A DNA stretch of 64,000 bases from the NCBI GenBank assembly GCA_022826485.1, contig JAJDUU010000035.1, forward strand, positions 62,001 through 126,000, written 5' to 3'. The notes below the pieces were generated by a model. That model made no database searches, was not told the origin of the DNA, and worked only from the letters and a program-made list of their open reading frames with translations. The number at the start of each line of letters is the position of its first letter. Within the stretch, counting starts at the first letter, position 1. A program made the position numbers and the translations under genes. Source of the stretch: Chloroflexota bacterium (GTDB taxonomy: Bacteria; Chloroflexota; UBA11872). Of this stretch, positions 61,497 through 64,000 are shown piece after piece.

Positions 61497-63220
61497 TCGG
61501 CGAGCAGACCGTCCAGGTCGGTCGATCGGACGAAATCCGCGCCTGGCTGGCGGGTCCGGTGGGCTTCGGTCTGACCCGCGGCGAAGTGCTCCTGTACCTC
61601 GCCATTCTGGCGCTGGCCGCCGGGCTGCGGTTCCACGACCTGGGCACGCGGACCTTCCACCACGACGAGGCCATCCACGCCAAGGAATCCGTGGAGATGA
61701 TCCGCGGCAAGCAGTACCGCTACGACCCGGCCTATCACGGACCGCTGCTGTACTTCACCAACACGCTGTTCTTCATGGTGGTGGGCCACGACGACGTGAC
61801 GGCGCGGGTGATCCCGGCCCTCGTAGGCGTGGCCACGGTGGCGGCGCTGATCCTGCTGCGTCCCGAGCTGGGCCGCGTCGGCACGCCGCTGGCCATGGCC
61901 GCCATGACGCTCTCGACCGCGTTTCTCTATTACTCGCGGTTCGTCCGCAACGACATCTATGTCGCGCTGTTCACGCTCGTCCTCGTCGGCGCGCTGATGC
62001 GCTACATGGCCCGGCCGCGCAGGCGGTGGATCTATATCGCCTGGGTCGCGCTGGGACTCTCGTTCGTGACCAAGGAGAACACCTACATCCACGGCGTGCT
62101 GCTGGTCGGGCTGCTGGCCGGGTTCGTGATCGTGGCGTGGGCCGCGGCGCGGCGTCCGTCGCGGAAGACCTCGCCGGTGGTGGGCGGGATTCACTCGGCC
62201 ATGACCCACCTGCGCCGCGACGCGGAGCACCTCGTCTACGGCTTCCTGATCTTCGTGCTCATCGCTTTCCTGTTCTACACCTCGTTTCTGACCAACCTGA
62301 CGGGGTTTCGCGACGCCTTCGTCGACTCGGTGAACTATTGGGCGGCGGTCCACGAATCCGAGCGCGTCAACCAGCCGTGGTTTTACTACCCGATGTTCCT
62401 GCTGGTCTATGAGCCGTTCGCGTTGCTCGTGGGCGCGTTCGCGCTCACCCGCCTGACCACGGCGCGCACGCCCCTGCCCTGGGTGCTGGCCCTGTGGGGC
62501 GTCGTCGGCATGGGCATCTACTCGACGCTCGGCGAGAAGGCCCCCTGGCTGGTGCTGCACGTCATGTGGCCCTTCCTGGTGCTGGCAAGCTGGTATGCGG
62601 GCCGCCGGCTGGAATCCAGTCAGCCGATCATGCTGCGCGCCGCCATGGCCGTGATGGTCGTCGGTCTACTCGCCTGGACCGTGCGCTTCGGCGTGCCGAC
62701 CACCTACGAACGGGGAGACGTTCCCATCGACTTCGTGATGTACGTGCAAACGGCGCCCGACGCGCTGAAGGGCATCGACGCCATCGAGGCGTCCGGCCAG
62801 GTCACCGGCGACGCCAACTACGTGCGGGCGGTGGTCGAACATGAGTTCGCCTGGCCGCTGGCGTGGTATTTGCGGAACTACCCGAACATCGCCTATGAGA
62901 AAGAAGTGACGCTGGAAGAGGCGCTGAGCTCGCCGGTGGTGCTGTTGAAGAAAGATACGTCGGCGCGGTTGCGCCTGGATACCCACGGCTACTCCTCGGA
63001 GGTCCTGCCGCTGCGGCGCTGGTTCCCCGAGTTCGCCTATCGGGGCTGGACGCTTGGCTTCCTGGGCAAGTTCTTCAACGACCCCAAGGCCCGCGAGACC
63101 TTCTGGGATTGGCTCGTGCTGCGCGAGCGGACGCCCGTGCCCATCGGCAGCTTCGACTACGTGCTGCACGTGCGCGACGACGTGCGTCCCAGCCAGCCCC
63201 TGGGTGAGGTGGTCAAATGA
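61493..63220 (+). CDS. Agl23-like (TIGR03663-type) membrane glycosyltransferase
   Basis: 575 residues from GTG 61493, about ten membrane helices. The first loop has FHDLGTRTFHHDEAIHAKES (GT-C-type acidic motif HHDE) and the block YRYDPAYHGPLLYFTNTLFF. YYSRFVRNDIYVALFTLVLV and ALGLSFVTKENTYIH follow. This family was described next to archaeal S-layer glycosylation genes and is common in Chloroflexota. It is coupled to the DUF2298 gene by GTGA and to the FAD gene by ATGA, so the three likely act in one envelope process. Confidence 0.85.
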   Translation: MIGEQTVQVGRSDEIRAWLAGPVGFGLTRGEVLLYLAILALAAGLRFHDLGTRTFHHDEAIHAKESVEMIRGKQYRYDPAYHGPLLYFTNTLFFMVVGHDDVTARVIPALVGVATVAALILLRPELGRVGTPLAMAAMTLSTAFLYYSRFVRNDIYVALFTLVLVGALMRYMARPRRRWIYIAWVALGLSFVTKENTYIHGVLLVGLLAGFVIVAWAAARRPSRKTSPVVGGIHSAMTHLRRDAEHLVYGFLIFVLIAFLFYTSFLTNLTGFRDAFVDSVNYWAAVHESERVNQPWFYYPMFLLVYEPFALLVGAFALTRLTTARTPLPWVLALWGVVGMGIYSTLGEKAPWLVLHVMWPFLVLASWYAGRRLESSQPIMLRAAMAVMVVGLLAWTVRFGVPTTYERGDVPIDFVMYVQTAPDALKGIDAIEASGQVTGDANYVRAVVEHEFAWPLAWYLRNYPNIAYEKEVTLEEALSSPVVLLKKDTSARLRLDTHGYSSEVLPLRRWFPEFAYRGWTLGFLGKFFNDPKARETFWDWLVLRERTPVPIGSFDYVLHVRDDVRPSQPLGEVVK

Positions 63221-64000
63221 AGGTAGCCATCGTCGGGGCCGGCATCACCGGGCTCACCCTGGCCTACCTGCTCCGGCAGCGCGGCCATGCGGTGGAGGTG
63301 TTCGAGGCCGGCGGCGCGCCCGGCGGCGAGCTGGCGACGGTCGAGGTCGGCGGCGAGCCCATCGAGCGCTTCTATCACCACCTGTTCACCCACGACCGGT
63401 TCATGATTGGGCTCTGCGAGGAGCTCGGCATCGCGGATCGGCTGGACTGGCACGAGCCGTTGATGGGGTTCTACGCCGGCGAACGGGTCTACCCCTTCAC
63501 CTCGCCGCTCGACCTGCTGCGCTTCGGGCACCTGTCGCTGCCGTCCCGCGTGCGGCTGGGACTGGGAACCGTCCTGCTGCAGCGGCGCCGCAGCTACGCG
63601 GCGTTCGAGGATCGGACGGCGGCCGAGGTGATGCCGCGGTACACCGGGCGCGAGGCCTTCGAGAAGATCTTCCGACCGCTCCTCGAGGCCAAGTTCGACC
63701 GCCACTGGGAAGGCGTGTCCATGGCCTGGATGTGGGCCCGGCTCATGTCGCGCGCCCGCACCCGGACGCCCGACAAACGTCGCGAACGCCTGGGCTACTT
63801 CCGCGGCGGATTCCGCGTCGTGGTGGACGCGCTGGCGCGCACGATCACCGAACGCGGGGTGGGGCTGCATCTGCGCTCGCCGGTCCAGGAGGTGTCCATT
63901 GGCTCGCCTGGCGCCCCGGCGCTGCGCGTCGGCGGCCAGCCAATCGATGCCGACGCCGTGGTGGCGACCGTGGGCCTGCCGATCATCCGGCGCATCCTGC
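63217..64000 (+). CDS. FAD-dependent amine-oxidase-like oxidoreductase, N-terminal part (runs off the right edge)
   Basis: At least 261 residues from ATG 63217. KVAIVGAGITGLTLAYLLRQ is the FAD-binding motif, followed by RGHAVEVFEAGGAPGGELAT and ERFYHHLFTHDRFMIGLCEE. Similar proteins in glycosylation loci are annotated as protoporphyrinogen-oxidase-like or UDP-galactopyranose-mutase-like. The C-terminal half is not in view. It is last of the operon in the window. Confidence 0.85.
   Translation, partial: MKVAIVGAGITGLTLAYLLRQRGHAVEVFEAGGAPGGELATVEVGGEPIERFYHHLFTHDRFMIGLCEELGIADRLDWHEPLMGFYAGERVYPFTSPLDLLRFGHLSLPSRVRLGLGTVLLQRRRSYAAFEDRTAAEVMPRYTGREAFEKIFRPLLEAKFDRHWEGVSMAWMWARLMSRARTRTPDKRRERLGYFRGGFRVVVDALARTITERGVGLHLRSPVQEVSIGSPGAPALRVGGQPIDADAVVATVGLPIIRRIL

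Overview
The window is a high-GC bacterial chromosome segment (GC judged by eye, not computed). It probably comes from a Chloroflexota member. The pointers are a DUF2298 protein followed by an Agl23-like (TIGR03663-type) membrane glycosyltransferase, a compact hopanoid cluster, and very many dispersed hairpin repeats. Class-level placement cannot be made from the sequence alone. Genes are dense and often coupled by ATGA, GTGA, TAATG or TAGTG overlaps.

Layout. 0-2.2 kb: methylthioadenosine salvage (PfkB-type kinase, mtnP, mtnA). 2.4-4.4 kb: two unknown genes divergent from an XRE-type regulator. 4.4-7.1 kb: a formylglycine-generating enzyme with the catalytic cysteine pair, a kinase remnant, and an SDR. 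5.7-10.8 kb: the chromosome origin and segregation region, with two perfect parS sites, parB, parA, DnaA boxes and dnaA. 11-19 kb: a VTT-domain membrane protein, an AruI-like ThDP enzyme, OsmC, an RHH/PIN toxin-antitoxin pair, a mannonate-dehydratase-like protein and an SMP-30 protein. 19.3-24.4 kb: MarR regulator, heterodimeric ABC exporter and an acetyltransferase. 24.4-32.6 kb: mixed enzymes including a Fic protein and a transaldolase-like protein. 33-45.3 kb: tpiA, rfbA, ftsY, a glycolate-oxidase pair, panC, selB, pgk and gap. 45.4-51.6 kb: the hopanoid cluster hpnC-hpnD-hpnE-shc-hpnH. 52.6-64 kb: a holin-like membrane protein, a frameshifted deacetylase, a csoR-copA copper module, and an envelope-glycosylation-like operon that runs off the end.

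The most notable find is at 36544-36801. A short reading frame ends at a TGA, but continues in the same frame as the rest of a SelW/Rdx-family protein with a Cys-x-x-Sec motif. A two-part hairpin starts a few bases after the TGA, as expected of a bacterial SECIS. A selB gene lies less than 4 kb away. Together these indicate a selenoprotein that ordinary gene calling truncates or misses.

Almost every intergenic gap over about 150 bases is filled with a small set of short hairpin repeats. These have also been built into coding sequence in places, such as the FGE N-terminus and the GlcF C-terminus. No rRNA, tRNA, CRISPR array or complete transposase was recognised.
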